This document shows positions 7,848 to 15,449 of a stretch of DNA of 64,000 bases, in pieces. The stretch covers positions 7,068,001-7,132,000 of the forward strand of contig NZ_CP017248.1 of assembly GCF_001735805.1 (NCBI RefSeq), read 5' to 3'. The number at the start of each line of letters is the position of its first letter. Within the stretch, counting starts at the first letter, position 1. This DNA comes from Streptomyces fodineus. GTDB lineage: Bacteria > Actinomycetota > Actinomycetes > Streptomycetales > Streptomycetaceae. The position numbers were made by a program, and so were the translations under genes. The notes below the pieces were generated by a model that did no database searches, had not been told where the DNA came from, and saw nothing but the letters and a program-made list of their open reading frames with translations.

Positions 7848-9110
7848 ATGAACCACACTCCGCGGACCCGCACCGTCGTCGGCTGCACGCTGCTGGTGAC
7901 CGCCCTCGGCGCGGGCGTCACCGCCTGCGGTTCGGACGGCAACCCCCTGTCGGCCAAGCCGTACGACGCGGCGGATCTGATCTCCTTCAACGGCCCCACC
8001 GAAGCGGGGCAGCGGGCCGACCCGGACAAGCCCCTGGAGGTCACCGTCAACCACGATGACGACCGCATCACGGACGTCACCGCCCAGGACTCCACAGGGC
8101 GCTATGTGACGGGCGAACTCGAGGCCGACGGCAGCCGCTGGCACAGCACCTCCGCGCTGGCCGCCAACGCCCACTACACGGTCAGGGTGAGCACCGAGGA
8201 CGCAGACGGCGCGCCCGGACGCAAGGTCCTCACGTTCGACACCAGCAGGCCCACGAACAAGAAACGGCTCAACATCACCTTCGGGCCGGACGCGGGCACG
8301 TACGGCGTCGGGCAGCCCATCACCGCCCGGCTCGACCAGGAGGTCAAGGACAAGGCGCAGCGCGCCCTCGTGGAACGCGCCCTGCGGGTGGACTCCACAC
8401 CGGCGGTGGAGGGCGCCTGGTACTGGGTGAACGGCAAGGAACTCCACTACCGGCCCAAGGAGTACTGGCCCACCCACGCCACCGTCACGGTGCGCAGCAA
8501 CCTGGACGGCGTCAAGATCAGCGACCGGCTGTGGGGCGGCGCGTCCAAGCCGCTGAAGATCACCACGGGTGACCGGGTCGAGGCCATCACGGACGCCGCG
8601 GCGCATCAGCTGACGTTGTACCAGGACGGCCAGGTGGTCAAGCGCTTCCCCGTCACCACCGGCAGGCCCGGCTTCGACACCCGCAACGGCATCAAGGTCG
8701 TCCTGGAGAAGCAGTACTTCGTACGCATGCGCAGCACCACGATCGGCATCGCCGCGGGCACCTCGGACTCCTACGATCTGGCGGTCTACTGGGCCACCCG
8801 GGTGACCTGGTCCGGCGAATACGTCCACGCCGCGCCCTGGTCCGTGGGCTCACAGGGGTACGAGAACGTCAGCCACGGCTGCACCGGCATGAGCACCGGC
8901 AACGCCCAGTGGTTCTTCAACCACATCCACGAAGGCGACATCGTCAGGGTCGTCAACTCCCGCGGCGTGCAGATGGAACCCTTCGGCAACGGCTTCGGCG
9001 ACTGGAACGTCGACTGGAAGAAATGGCGTACGGGCAGCGCCCTGACGAACGCCAAGCCGGCAGGCCCGACGGAGGCGGACACGGTACGCCTGCAGCCGAC
9101 GGCGGTGTAG
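7848..9110 (+). CDS. L,D-transpeptidase lipoprotein with Ig-like domains
   Basis: This 420-residue protein would form 3-3 crosslinks in peptidoglycan outside the cell. It begins with a lipoprotein signal (TALGAGVTACGS, lipid cysteine near residue 27). Two Ig-like domains similar to those of mycobacterial LdtMt2 follow (about 45-240), then the YkuD catalytic domain (about 250-375). The active site is visible as YVHAAPW followed by SHGCTGM, which supplies the catalytic His and Cys. The C-terminus has a Trp-rich tail (FGDWNVDWKKW), as in related enzymes. TAGCGT at 7836-7841 lies six bases before the ATG, so the mRNA is probably leaderless. It lies between the two halves of the respiratory cluster but has its own promoter and probably no link beyond conserved order. 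Confidence 0.92.
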   Translation: MNHTPRTRTVVGCTLLVTALGAGVTACGSDGNPLSAKPYDAADLISFNGPTEAGQRADPDKPLEVTVNHDDDRITDVTAQDSTGRYVTGELEADGSRWHSTSALAANAHYTVRVSTEDADGAPGRKVLTFDTSRPTNKKRLNITFGPDAGTYGVGQPITARLDQEVKDKAQRALVERALRVDSTPAVEGAWYWVNGKELHYRPKEYWPTHATVTVRSNLDGVKISDRLWGGASKPLKITTGDRVEAITDAAAHQLTLYQDGQVVKRFPVTTGRPGFDTRNGIKVVLEKQYFVRMRSTTIGIAAGTSDSYDLAVYWATRVTWSGEYVHAAPWSVGSQGYENVSHGCTGMSTGNAQWFFNHIHEGDIVRVVNSRGVQMEPFGNGFGDWNVDWKKWRTGSALTNAKPAGPTEADTVRLQPTAV

Positions 9111-9118
9111 GCGTACCG

Positions 9119-9150
9119 CCAAGGGGGCGCGGGGAACGCCCCCCGCCCCG
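9119..9150. repeat. Short copy 2 of the dispersed GC-rich repeat
   Basis: Only the head of the repeat (AAGGGGGCGCGGGGAACGCC) is present, followed by a C-rich arm that could pair with it. It fills the 45-base gap between two convergent genes and may act as their terminator. Confidence 0.45.
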
Positions 9151-9155
9151 GGCTC

Positions 9156-9557
9156 CTAGGCGCCCACCAACCGCTTGCGACGCAGCAGGGAAGCCAGGGC
9201 CGAGGCGAACTCCACAGGATCCACCGGCAGGGTGACCGCCACGTCGGCCCGGCTCCACGTGGCCAGCCACGCATCCTGGGGCCGTCCCATCAGCAGCAGC
9301 ACCGGCGGACAGTTGAACACCTCGTCCTTGATCTGCCGGCACACCCCCATACCCCCCATCGGCACGGCCTCACCGTCGAGCACGCACACGTCGATGCCGC
9401 CCTTGTCCAGTTCCCGCCGCACCGCGTCCGGCGTGGCGCACTCCAGGAACTCGACGAAGGGAACATCGGGGGCCGGCCTGCGGCCGGAGGCCAGCCGTAC
9501 TTGCTCGCGGGTGTTGGAGTCGTCGCTGTAGACCAGCACCGTAGCGGTCGGCTGCAT
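9156..9557 (-). CDS. Receiver-like protein (CheY fold), 133 aa, possible pseudo-receiver
   Basis: A stand-alone protein of the length and pattern of a response-regulator receiver: VLVYSDDSNTREQVRLA at the start, where DD should bind Mg, VCVLDGEAVPMGGMGVCRQI around residue 60, whose Asp is the expected phospho-acceptor, and a final helix ending in RRKR. The usual conserved Thr and Lys of receivers are not clear: LLLMGRPQDAW and LPVDPVEF stand in their places. It may therefore work without normal phosphorylation. There is no output domain and no kinase beside it. The gene is conserved between ctaCDF and ctaE in Streptomyces, as I remember, so a role in respiratory control is possible but unproven. 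It is transcribed away from ctaE. Confidence 0.7.
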   Translation of the reverse strand: MQPTATVLVYSDDSNTREQVRLASGRRPAPDVPFVEFLECATPDAVRRELDKGGIDVCVLDGEAVPMGGMGVCRQIKDEVFNCPPVLLLMGRPQDAWLATWSRADVAVTLPVDPVEFASALASLLRRKRLVGA

Positions 9558-9714
9558 GGTTCCTCCGGGACGTCAGCGTCGTACGGACGGGACGGACAGG
9601 GCCGTTCGGGCGGGATGTTACTCCGGTAGAAGTCCCCATGAACACCACGTCAACCCCGGTTCGGCGGGGGCAACACTCCGAACGGCACCCCCCGGAGTGA
9701 GGGCGGGATAAGCG

Positions 9715-9731
9715 ACCGACATAATGTCGGT
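9715..9731. promoter_or_regulatory. 17-base perfect palindrome over the ctaE start codon
   Basis: ACCGACAT-A-ATGTCGGT has eight-base arms around one base, and the annotated ATG (9724) lies inside the right arm. It could be an operator at the start of the ctaE-qcrCAB operon or an mRNA hairpin that hides the start. If translation really begins at GTG 9733, the palindrome lies wholly upstream of the gene. Confidence 0.45.
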
Positions 9732-10344
9732 CGTGGCGACAGCAACGACAGTAGAAACCGGGCACGCGCACCCGTCGGTCAACCGGCCGAACCTCACCAG
9801 CGTCGGAACCATCATCTGGCTGAGTTCCGAGCTGATGTTCTTCGCGGCCCTCTTCGCGATGTACTTCACCCTGCGATCGGTGACGGGTCCGGCGCACTGG
9901 AAGCACATGGCCCATGCGCTCAATGTGCCCTTCTCCGCGACGAACACCACGATCCTGGTGCTCTCCTCGCTCACCTGCCAGCTCGGCGTGTTCGCGGCCG
10001 AGCGAGGTGATGTGAAGAAGCTCCGCGGGTGGTTCATCCTCACCTTCATCATGGGTGCGATCTTCATCGGCGGTCAGATCTACGAGTACACGAGCCTGGT
10101 GAGGGACGAGGGCATCTCGCTCTCCTCCGACCCGTACGGCTCGGTGTTCTACCTGACCACCGGCTTCCACGGCCTGCACGTGACGGGCGGTCTCATCGCC
10201 TTCCTGCTGGTCCTCGGCCGCACCTACATGGCCAAGAGGTTCACTCACGAGCAGGCGACCGCCGCCATCGTCGTGTCCTACTACTGGCACTTCGTCGATG
10301 TGGTCTGGATCGGCCTTTTCGCCACGATCTACCTGATCAAGTAG
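9724..10344 (+). CDS. ctaE: Cytochrome c oxidase subunit III
   Basis: A 206-residue membrane protein with five predicted helices, the short form of subunit III that lacks the first two helices of the mitochondrial protein. Family marks include WLSSELMFFAALFAMYFTLR (about residues 36-55), FLLVLGRTYM, the glutamates in the membrane and the closing VVSYYWHFVDVVWIGLFATIYLI, typical of the subunit. It stabilises subunit I and sits in the bc1-aa3 supercomplex. The start could be ATG 9724 or GTG 9733; both give a similar N-terminus and a palindrome covers the first. It is the first gene of ctaE-qcrC-qcrA-qcrB, with 63 bases before qcrC. Confidence 0.95.
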   Translation: MSVVATATTVETGHAHPSVNRPNLTSVGTIIWLSSELMFFAALFAMYFTLRSVTGPAHWKHMAHALNVPFSATNTTILVLSSLTCQLGVFAAERGDVKKLRGWFILTFIMGAIFIGGQIYEYTSLVRDEGISLSSDPYGSVFYLTTGFHGLHVTGGLIAFLLVLGRTYMAKRFTHEQATAAIVVSYYWHFVDVVWIGLFATIYLIK

Positions 10345-10407
10345 CCGGGACCGGCTCCCGCACATCCAGAAGCACCGACGCAGAAGATCCTGACACCGGG
10401 GTAATCC

Positions 10408-11220
10408 GTGAAAAAGCTCTCCGCACGACGACGCCATCCGCTGGCGGCGGTCGTCGTCCTACTCCTCGCGCTGGCGGCCACTGGGGGGCTGTACGCCGCG
10501 TTCGCACCCGCGAGCAAGGCGCAGGCCGATGATTCCGCCCAGTCCCTGACCATCAAGGAGGGCAAGAAGCTCTACGAGGTCGGCTGCGCCAGCTGCCACG
10601 GCACCGGTGGCCAGGGCTCCTCCGACGGGCCGAGCCTGGTCGGCGTGGGCGCCGCGGCCGTCGACTTCCAGGTCGGCACCGGCCGTATGCCCGCGGCCAC
10701 CTCGCAGGGCGCCCAGGTCCCGCGCAAGAAGGTCGTCTACGACCAGACCCAGATCGACCAGCTTGCCGCCTACATCGCCTCGCTGGGCGCCGGCCCGAGC
10801 GTGCCCACCAAGGAGCAGTACGGTCCGGACGGCGCGGACATCGCCAAGGGTGGCGAGCTGTTCCGCACCAACTGCGCGCAGTGCCACAACTTCACCGGCA
10901 AGGGCGGCGCCCTGACCAAGGGCAAGTTCGCGCCGACCCTGGAGGGTGTCGCTCCGAAGCACATCTACGAGGCCATGCAGACGGGCCCGCAGAACATGCC
11001 GTCCTTCCCCGACACCACGATGTCGGAGAAGAACAAGAAGGACATCATCGCGTACCTGAACGCGGTCAACGGCGACAAGACGGAGAACCCGGGCGGTCTG
11101 GAGCTGGGCGGCCTCGGGCCGGTCAGTGAGGGTCTGTTCGGCTGGATCTTCGGCCTCGGCGCGCTGATCGCGGTCGCCGTCTGGGTCGCCGCTCGGACCG
11201 CAAAGGCCAAGAAGTCATGA
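10408..11220 (+). CDS. qcrC: Dihaem cytochrome c subunit of the bc1 complex
   Basis: QcrC carries electrons from the Rieske protein to the oxidase in actinobacteria, replacing a free cytochrome c. The 270-residue protein has an N-terminal membrane anchor (about residues 11-33), two cytochrome c domains with the haem motifs CASCH (60-64) and CAQCH (156-160), distal methionines probably in RMPAAT and NMPSFP, and a C-terminal membrane helix (about 240-262). Two fused haem domains are the hallmark of this family. The GTG start gives a positively charged tail before the anchor. Its stop overlaps qcrA as ATGA. It would be anchored with its haems facing outward. Confidence 0.96.
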   Translation: MKKLSARRRHPLAAVVVLLLALAATGGLYAAFAPASKAQADDSAQSLTIKEGKKLYEVGCASCHGTGGQGSSDGPSLVGVGAAAVDFQVGTGRMPAATSQGAQVPRKKVVYDQTQIDQLAAYIASLGAGPSVPTKEQYGPDGADIAKGGELFRTNCAQCHNFTGKGGALTKGKFAPTLEGVAPKHIYEAMQTGPQNMPSFPDTTMSEKNKKDIIAYLNAVNGDKTENPGGLELGGLGPVSEGLFGWIFGLGALIAVAVWVAARTAKAKKS

Positions 11221-12275
11221 GTAGCCAAGACATTCCAGAAGAGAACCTGCCCGCTGAGCAGGACCACGCGCACGGCGCCGTAGGGATCGCGGACGAGGAG
11301 AACCCGTTCGCGGACCCGGGGCTGCCGCCCCACGAGCACCGGATCCAGGACATCGACGAGCGGGCCGCCAGGCGGTCCGAGCGCATGGTGGCCCTCCTGT
11401 TCACGGTGTCGATGCTGGCCACCATCGGCTTCATCGTCGCCTACCTGGTCATCCCGAACGACAAGTCGATCTTCGTCTTCCCGATCGGGCACCTCAGCGC
11501 GATGAACTTCGCGCTCGGTCTGACCCTCGGCGTGGCGCTGTTCTGCATCGGCGCGGGCGCGGTCCACTGGGCCCGCACCCTGATGTCCGACGTGGAGGTC
11601 GCCGACGACCGGCACCCGATCGAGGCCTCTGCCGAGGTCCGGGCGAAGGTCCACGCGGACTTCCGCCAGGGTGCCAAGGAGTCGGCGATCGGCCGCCGCA
11701 AGCTGATCCGCACCACGATGTTCGGCGCGCTGGCCCTGGTGCCGCTCTCCGGCGTCATGCTGCTCGGCGGTCTCGGCCCGGCGCCCGGCACCAAGCTCCG
11801 CCACACCATGTGGGCCAAGGGCAAGCGCCTGGTCAACATGAACACCAACCAGCCGCTGCGCCCCGAGGACGTCGCCGTCGGCTCCCTCACCTTCGCCAAG
11901 CCCGACGGGCTCGAGGAGACGGACGAGGAGTTCCAGACGGAGATCGCCAAGGCCGCGCTGATGATCGTCCGGCTCCAGCCGGGCAACATCAAGGACAAGC
12001 GCGAGCTCGACTGGTCGCACGAGGGCATCGTGGCCTTCTCCAAGATCTGCACCCACGTCGGCTGCCCGATCTCGCTGTACGAGCAGCAGACGCACCACGT
12101 GCTGTGCCCGTGCCACCAGTCCACCTTCGACCTCTCCGACGGTGCCCGAGTGATCTTCGGCCCCGCCGGCCACGCCCTGCCGCAGCTGCGCATCGGTGTG
12201 GACAGCGAGGGTTACCTCCAGGCGCTCGGCGACTTCGAGGAGCCCGTCGGTCCTGCATTCTGGGAGCGCGGATGA
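11217..12275 (+). CDS. qcrA: Rieske iron-sulfur subunit of the bc1 complex
   Basis: QcrA takes electrons from menaquinol to its [2Fe-2S] cluster. The 352-residue protein begins with an acidic, flexible 55-residue tail. It then has three membrane helices (about 60-82, 95-120 and 168-188) instead of the single one of mitochondrial proteins, an actinobacterial trait. The Rieske domain follows, with cluster ligands in CTHVGCP and CPCHQS, the disulfide cysteines inside the same boxes and a GPA turn (FGPAGHALPQL). It overlaps qcrC by ATGA and qcrB by four bases, so all three are co-translated. Confidence 0.96.
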   Translation: MSSQDIPEENLPAEQDHAHGAVGIADEENPFADPGLPPHEHRIQDIDERAARRSERMVALLFTVSMLATIGFIVAYLVIPNDKSIFVFPIGHLSAMNFALGLTLGVALFCIGAGAVHWARTLMSDVEVADDRHPIEASAEVRAKVHADFRQGAKESAIGRRKLIRTTMFGALALVPLSGVMLLGGLGPAPGTKLRHTMWAKGKRLVNMNTNQPLRPEDVAVGSLTFAKPDGLEETDEEFQTEIAKAALMIVRLQPGNIKDKRELDWSHEGIVAFSKICTHVGCPISLYEQQTHHVLCPCHQSTFDLSDGARVIFGPAGHALPQLRIGVDSEGYLQALGDFEEPVGPAFWERG

Positions 12276-13909
12276 GTACTGCAGCGAACGAGACGCCCCG
12301 CTCTCGCGGGAAGGCACCGGCCGGCGAGCGCATCGCCGACTGGGCCGACGGCCGGCTCGGGATCTACTCCCTGGCCAAGTCCAACATGCGCAAGATCTTC
12401 CCCGACCACTGGTCGTTCATGCTGGGTGAGGTCTGCCTCTACAGCTTCATCATCATCATCCTGACGGGTGTCTATCTGACGCTGTTCTTCCACCCGTCGA
12501 TGAACGAGGTGGAGTACCACGGCTCGTACATCCCGCTGCAGGGGCAGCTGATGTCCGAGGCGTTCAACTCGACCCTGCACATCTCCTTCGACGTGCGCGG
12601 TGGTCTGCTCATGCGGCAGATCCACCACTGGGCCGCGCTGATCTTCCTCGCGGGCATGTTCGTGCACATGATGCGCGTGTTCTTCACCGGCGCGTTCCGC
12701 AAGCCGCGTGAGATCAACTGGCTGTTCGGCTTCCTGCTGTTCGTCCTCGGCATGTTCACCGGCTTCACCGGTTACTCGCTCCCGGACGACCTGCTCTCCG
12801 GCACCGGTGTCCGCTTCATGGAGGGCGCGATCCTGTCCGTGCCGATCGTCGGCACGTACCTGTCGTTCTTCCTCTTCGGCGGTCAGTTCCCCGGCCACGA
12901 CTTCGTCGCCCGGTTCTACTCGATCCACATCCTGCTGCTGCCGGGCATCATGCTCGGCCTGATGGTGGGCCACCTGATCCTGGTCTTCTACCACAAGCAC
13001 ACGCAGTTCGCGGGTCCCGGAAAGACCGAGAAGAACGTCGTCGGCATGCCGCTGCTGCCGGTCTACATGGCCAAGGCCGGAGGCTTCTTCTTCCTGGTCT
13101 TCGGTGTCATCGCGGCCATCGCGGCGGTCGCCCAGATCAACCCGATCTGGGCCATGGGTCCCTACCGTCCGGACCAGGTGTCCACCGGCGCCCAGCCCGA
13201 CTGGTACATGGGCTTCTCCGAGGGCCTGATCCGCTTCATGCCGGGCTGGGAGATCAACTTCTGGGGTCACACGCTCGTCCTGGGCGTCTTCATCCCGCTG
13301 GTGATCTTCCCGTTGGTCCTCGTGGCGATCGCGGTCTACCCGTTCATCGAGTCCTGGGTCACCGGCGACAAGAGCGAGCACCACATCCTGGACCGTCCGC
13401 GCAACGCCCCGACGCGCACCGGTCTCGGTGTCGCCTGGATGACGGTGTACCTGACGCTGCTGGTCGGCGGCGGCAACGACCTGTGGGCCACGCACTTCCA
13501 CCTGTCGATCAACGCCGTGACCTGGTTCGTCCGGATCACCTTCTTCGTCGGCCCGGTCATCGCGTTCCTCGTCACCAAGCGGATCTGCCTGGGTCTGCAG
13601 CGTCGCGACCGCGACAAGGTGCTGCACGGTCGCGAGACCGGCATCATCAAGCGCCTGCCGCACGGTGAGTTCATCGAGGTGCACGAGCCGCTCAGCCAGG
13701 AGCAGCTGCACACCCTCACGGCCCACCACCAGTACGAGCCGGCCGAGATCGGCCCGACGGTCGACGAGAACGGTGTCGAGCGCAAGGTGAAGGCCGGCGA
13801 GAGGCTGCGGGCGAAGCTGTCCGACGCCTACTACGGCGAGGACAACCAGATCCCGAAGCCGACCGTCGAGGAATACAAGGAGATCACGAGCGGCCACGGC
13901 CACCACTGA
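12272..13909 (+). CDS. qcrB: Cytochrome b subunit of the bc1 complex
   Basis: QcrB oxidises menaquinol and moves electrons across the membrane between its two b haems. The 545-residue protein keeps the paired haem histidines (RQIHHWAALIF and, later, FYSIHILLLPG with VGHLILVFYHKH). It has a PDW-type Qo motif in GAQPDWYMGF, where most bc1 complexes have PEW. After the eighth helix there is a hydrophilic C-terminal extension of about 120 residues, typical of actinobacterial QcrB. The start is ATG 12272 overlapping the qcrA stop. A 16-pair hairpin follows the stop, ending the operon. QcrB is the target of drugs such as telacebec in mycobacteria. Confidence 0.97.
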   Translation: MSTAANETPRSRGKAPAGERIADWADGRLGIYSLAKSNMRKIFPDHWSFMLGEVCLYSFIIIILTGVYLTLFFHPSMNEVEYHGSYIPLQGQLMSEAFNSTLHISFDVRGGLLMRQIHHWAALIFLAGMFVHMMRVFFTGAFRKPREINWLFGFLLFVLGMFTGFTGYSLPDDLLSGTGVRFMEGAILSVPIVGTYLSFFLFGGQFPGHDFVARFYSIHILLLPGIMLGLMVGHLILVFYHKHTQFAGPGKTEKNVVGMPLLPVYMAKAGGFFFLVFGVIAAIAAVAQINPIWAMGPYRPDQVSTGAQPDWYMGFSEGLIRFMPGWEINFWGHTLVLGVFIPLVIFPLVLVAIAVYPFIESWVTGDKSEHHILDRPRNAPTRTGLGVAWMTVYLTLLVGGGNDLWATHFHLSINAVTWFVRITFFVGPVIAFLVTKRICLGLQRRDRDKVLHGRETGIIKRLPHGEFIEVHEPLSQEQLHTLTAHHQYEPAEIGPTVDENGVERKVKAGERLRAKLSDAYYGEDNQIPKPTVEEYKEITSGHGHH

Positions 13910-13933
13910 TCCCCTCGCGTCGCCACGCCACGC

Positions 13934-13970
13934 CGAAGGGCCCCGTCCGTGTTGCGGACGGGGCCCTTCG
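13934..13970. terminator. Terminator after qcrB
   Basis: A perfect 16-base stem (left arm 13934-13949, right arm 13955-13970) surrounds the loop TGTTG, 24 bases after the qcrB stop. There is no T tract. It separates the respiratory operon from trpD. Confidence 0.85.
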
Positions 13971-13987
13971 CCATGCCCCGGCCTCGA

Positions 13988-14028
13988 TAGGGTGGACCTG
14001 TTCGAGATCCGTATCCCGTACTACGGGA
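13988..14028 (+). promoter_or_regulatory. trpD promoter with a palindrome just downstream
   Basis: TAGGGT (13988-13993) is a good -10 box. About twenty bases downstream, inside the predicted leader, is TCCCGTA-C-TACGGGA (14014-14028), a perfect palindrome with seven-base arms. It lies between the start of transcription and the AGGAGCG ribosome site, where a bound repressor or an RNA hairpin could control trpD. No Trp-rich leader peptide is visible here. Confidence 0.5.
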
Positions 14029-14048
14029 CATCGACCCAGGAGCGTCCG

Positions 14049-15113
14049 ATGAGCGCTGTGACCCCCGCTGGAGGCGACACCGCGGCGGGCCGCTCCTGGC
14101 CCGCCCTGCTGAACGGCCTGCTGGACGGCCAGGACCTGTCCGCCGACGACACCGCGTGGGCGATGGACCTGATCATGCGCGGCGAGGCGACCGACGCGCA
14201 GATCGCCGGGTTCATGGTGGCGCTGCGGGCCAAGGGCGAGACGGTCGAGGAGATCACCGGGCTCGTCCGCACGATGTACGAGCACGCGAACGTGATCGAG
14301 GTGCCGGGCCCGGCCGTCGACATCGTCGGCACCGGCGGCGACGGCGCCAAGACGGTGAACATCTCCACGATGTCGGCGATCGTCGTCGCGGGCACGGGCA
14401 CCCGGGTCGTCAAGCACGGCAACCGTGCGGCGTCCTCCGCCTCCGGCTCCTCCGACGTGCTGGAGAAGCTCGGGATCAATCTGAACCTCACCCCGCGGCG
14501 GGTCGCCGAGGTCGCCGAAGAGGCCGGCATCACGATCTGCTTCGCGGTGAAGTTCCACCCGTCCCTGCGTCATGTCGCCCCGGCGCGCGGCCAGTTGGGC
14601 ATCCGGACGACCTTCAACGTGCTCGGTCCGCTGACCAACCCGGCCAAGGTGCGCGCCCAGGCGGTGGGCGTCGCCGACCCGCGCATGGCGCCCATCGTGG
14701 CCGGCGTCCTCGCCGAGCGCGGCAACTCCGCGCTGGTCTTCCGCGGCGACGACGGCCTGGACGAGCTGACGACGACGTCCACCTCCCGGGTCTGGGTGGT
14801 CAAGGACGGCAAGGTCACCGAGGAGTCCTTCGACCCGCGGCACGTCGGCATCGAGCCGGTCCCCATCGACGCCCTGCGCGGCGGTGACCCGTCGTACAAC
14901 GCGGAGGTGGCCCGGCGCCTGCTGGACGGCGAGCGGGGCCCCGTCCGGGACGCCGTCCTGCTGAACTCGGCGGCGGCCCTGGTGGCCCTGAAGCAGACGG
15001 ACGCCCCGCTCGCCGAGCAGCTCCGTGCCCAGATGGCGAAGGCGGCGGAGTCGATCGACTCGGGCGCGGCGAAGCGGGTACTGGAGCGCTGGGTGGCGGC
15101 CAGCAACGCCTAG
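14049..15113 (+). CDS. trpD: Anthranilate phosphoribosyltransferase
   Basis: TrpD joins anthranilate to PRPP, the second committed step of tryptophan synthesis. The 354-residue protein shows the PRPP and diphosphate loop DIVGTGGDGAKTVNIST (about residues 95-111), the KHGNRAASSASGSSDVLE stretch around 122-140, the anthranilate-binding HPSLRHVAPARGQLGIRTTFN region, the metal site in FRGDDGLDELT, and a normal length. ATG 14049 was chosen because AGGAGCG lies seven bases before it; an upstream in-frame start has no ribosome site. It is monocistronic here, and its partner TrpEG is encoded at 42.6-44.5 kb. Confidence 0.95.
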   Translation: MSAVTPAGGDTAAGRSWPALLNGLLDGQDLSADDTAWAMDLIMRGEATDAQIAGFMVALRAKGETVEEITGLVRTMYEHANVIEVPGPAVDIVGTGGDGAKTVNISTMSAIVVAGTGTRVVKHGNRAASSASGSSDVLEKLGINLNLTPRRVAEVAEEAGITICFAVKFHPSLRHVAPARGQLGIRTTFNVLGPLTNPAKVRAQAVGVADPRMAPIVAGVLAERGNSALVFRGDDGLDELTTTSTSRVWVVKDGKVTEESFDPRHVGIEPVPIDALRGGDPSYNAEVARRLLDGERGPVRDAVLLNSAAALVALKQTDAPLAEQLRAQMAKAAESIDSGAAKRVLERWVAASNA

Positions 15114-15185
15114 CGTTCACCGTCGAGCGTTCCGCGATCCGGACTCGGGTTGCGGGACGACGATCATTTGAGTACGTTCCTGGAC

Positions 15186-15295
15186 CAGGTCATGAGTGAC
15201 AGTCATTCGGCCCCGGCCGGCTGTCCGGCAACCCTCCGTCCGTGGCGGGGTGCCCCGGGTGAAGACCAGGCCGTAGGCAGCGAGGTCTACGGCAA
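15186..15295 (+). ncRNA. SAM-IV riboswitch aptamer
   Basis: The sequence from GGTCATGAGTGACAG (15188) through CCGGCAACCCTCC and GGTGCCCCGGGTGAAGACC (to 15267) matches the actinobacterial SAM-IV consensus as I remember it. GGTC at 15188 closes with GACC at 15264. GCAACCCTCC is the SAM-binding core shared with SAM-I. The aptamer is followed by a separate stem (CCGTAG/CTACGG, 15271-15292), as in the described class. It senses S-adenosylmethionine and should lower expression of the PLP enzyme downstream when SAM is plentiful. Confidence 0.88.
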
Positions 15296-15408
15296 GCGCG
15301 GACCCCTCACGCAACCAGGGGTCCTGGTCGTCGAGGAGCCTTCCGTGAGCAAGCGAATGCGATAGGGCCGCCGAGCCCCGCCTCCGCACACCCCTTCTCA
15401 CCTTTTCC

Positions 15409-15430
15409 CGTACGCCGTCTTCGGCGTACG
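15409..15430 (+). promoter_or_regulatory. Hairpin between the riboswitch and the ribosome site
   Basis: CGTACGCCG-TCTT-CGGCGTACG is a perfect nine-pair stem ending eight bases before the CACGGGAG ribosome site of the aminotransferase gene. It could be part of the riboswitch expression platform, either as a terminator or by steering ribosome access. It has no T tract. Confidence 0.55.
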
Positions 15431-15449
15431 TCCTCACGGGAGCCCCCCC

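Larger units (their letters stand above)
15114..15449 (+). other. Long untranslated region between trpD and the SAM-IV-controlled gene
   Basis: These 336 bases hold the SAM-IV riboswitch (15186-15295), a later hairpin (15409-15430) and the ribosome site of the next gene. I see no terminator of ordinary shape directly after trpD. The small frame at 15150-15365 runs straight through the aptamer and is not a gene. Confidence 0.7.

Noticed and set aside
15150..15365. A 71-codon frame on the plus strand between trpD and the PLP enzyme
   Set aside because: It runs directly through the SAM-IV aptamer, has no ribosome site and an odd composition. The conserved bases are explained by the RNA structure.
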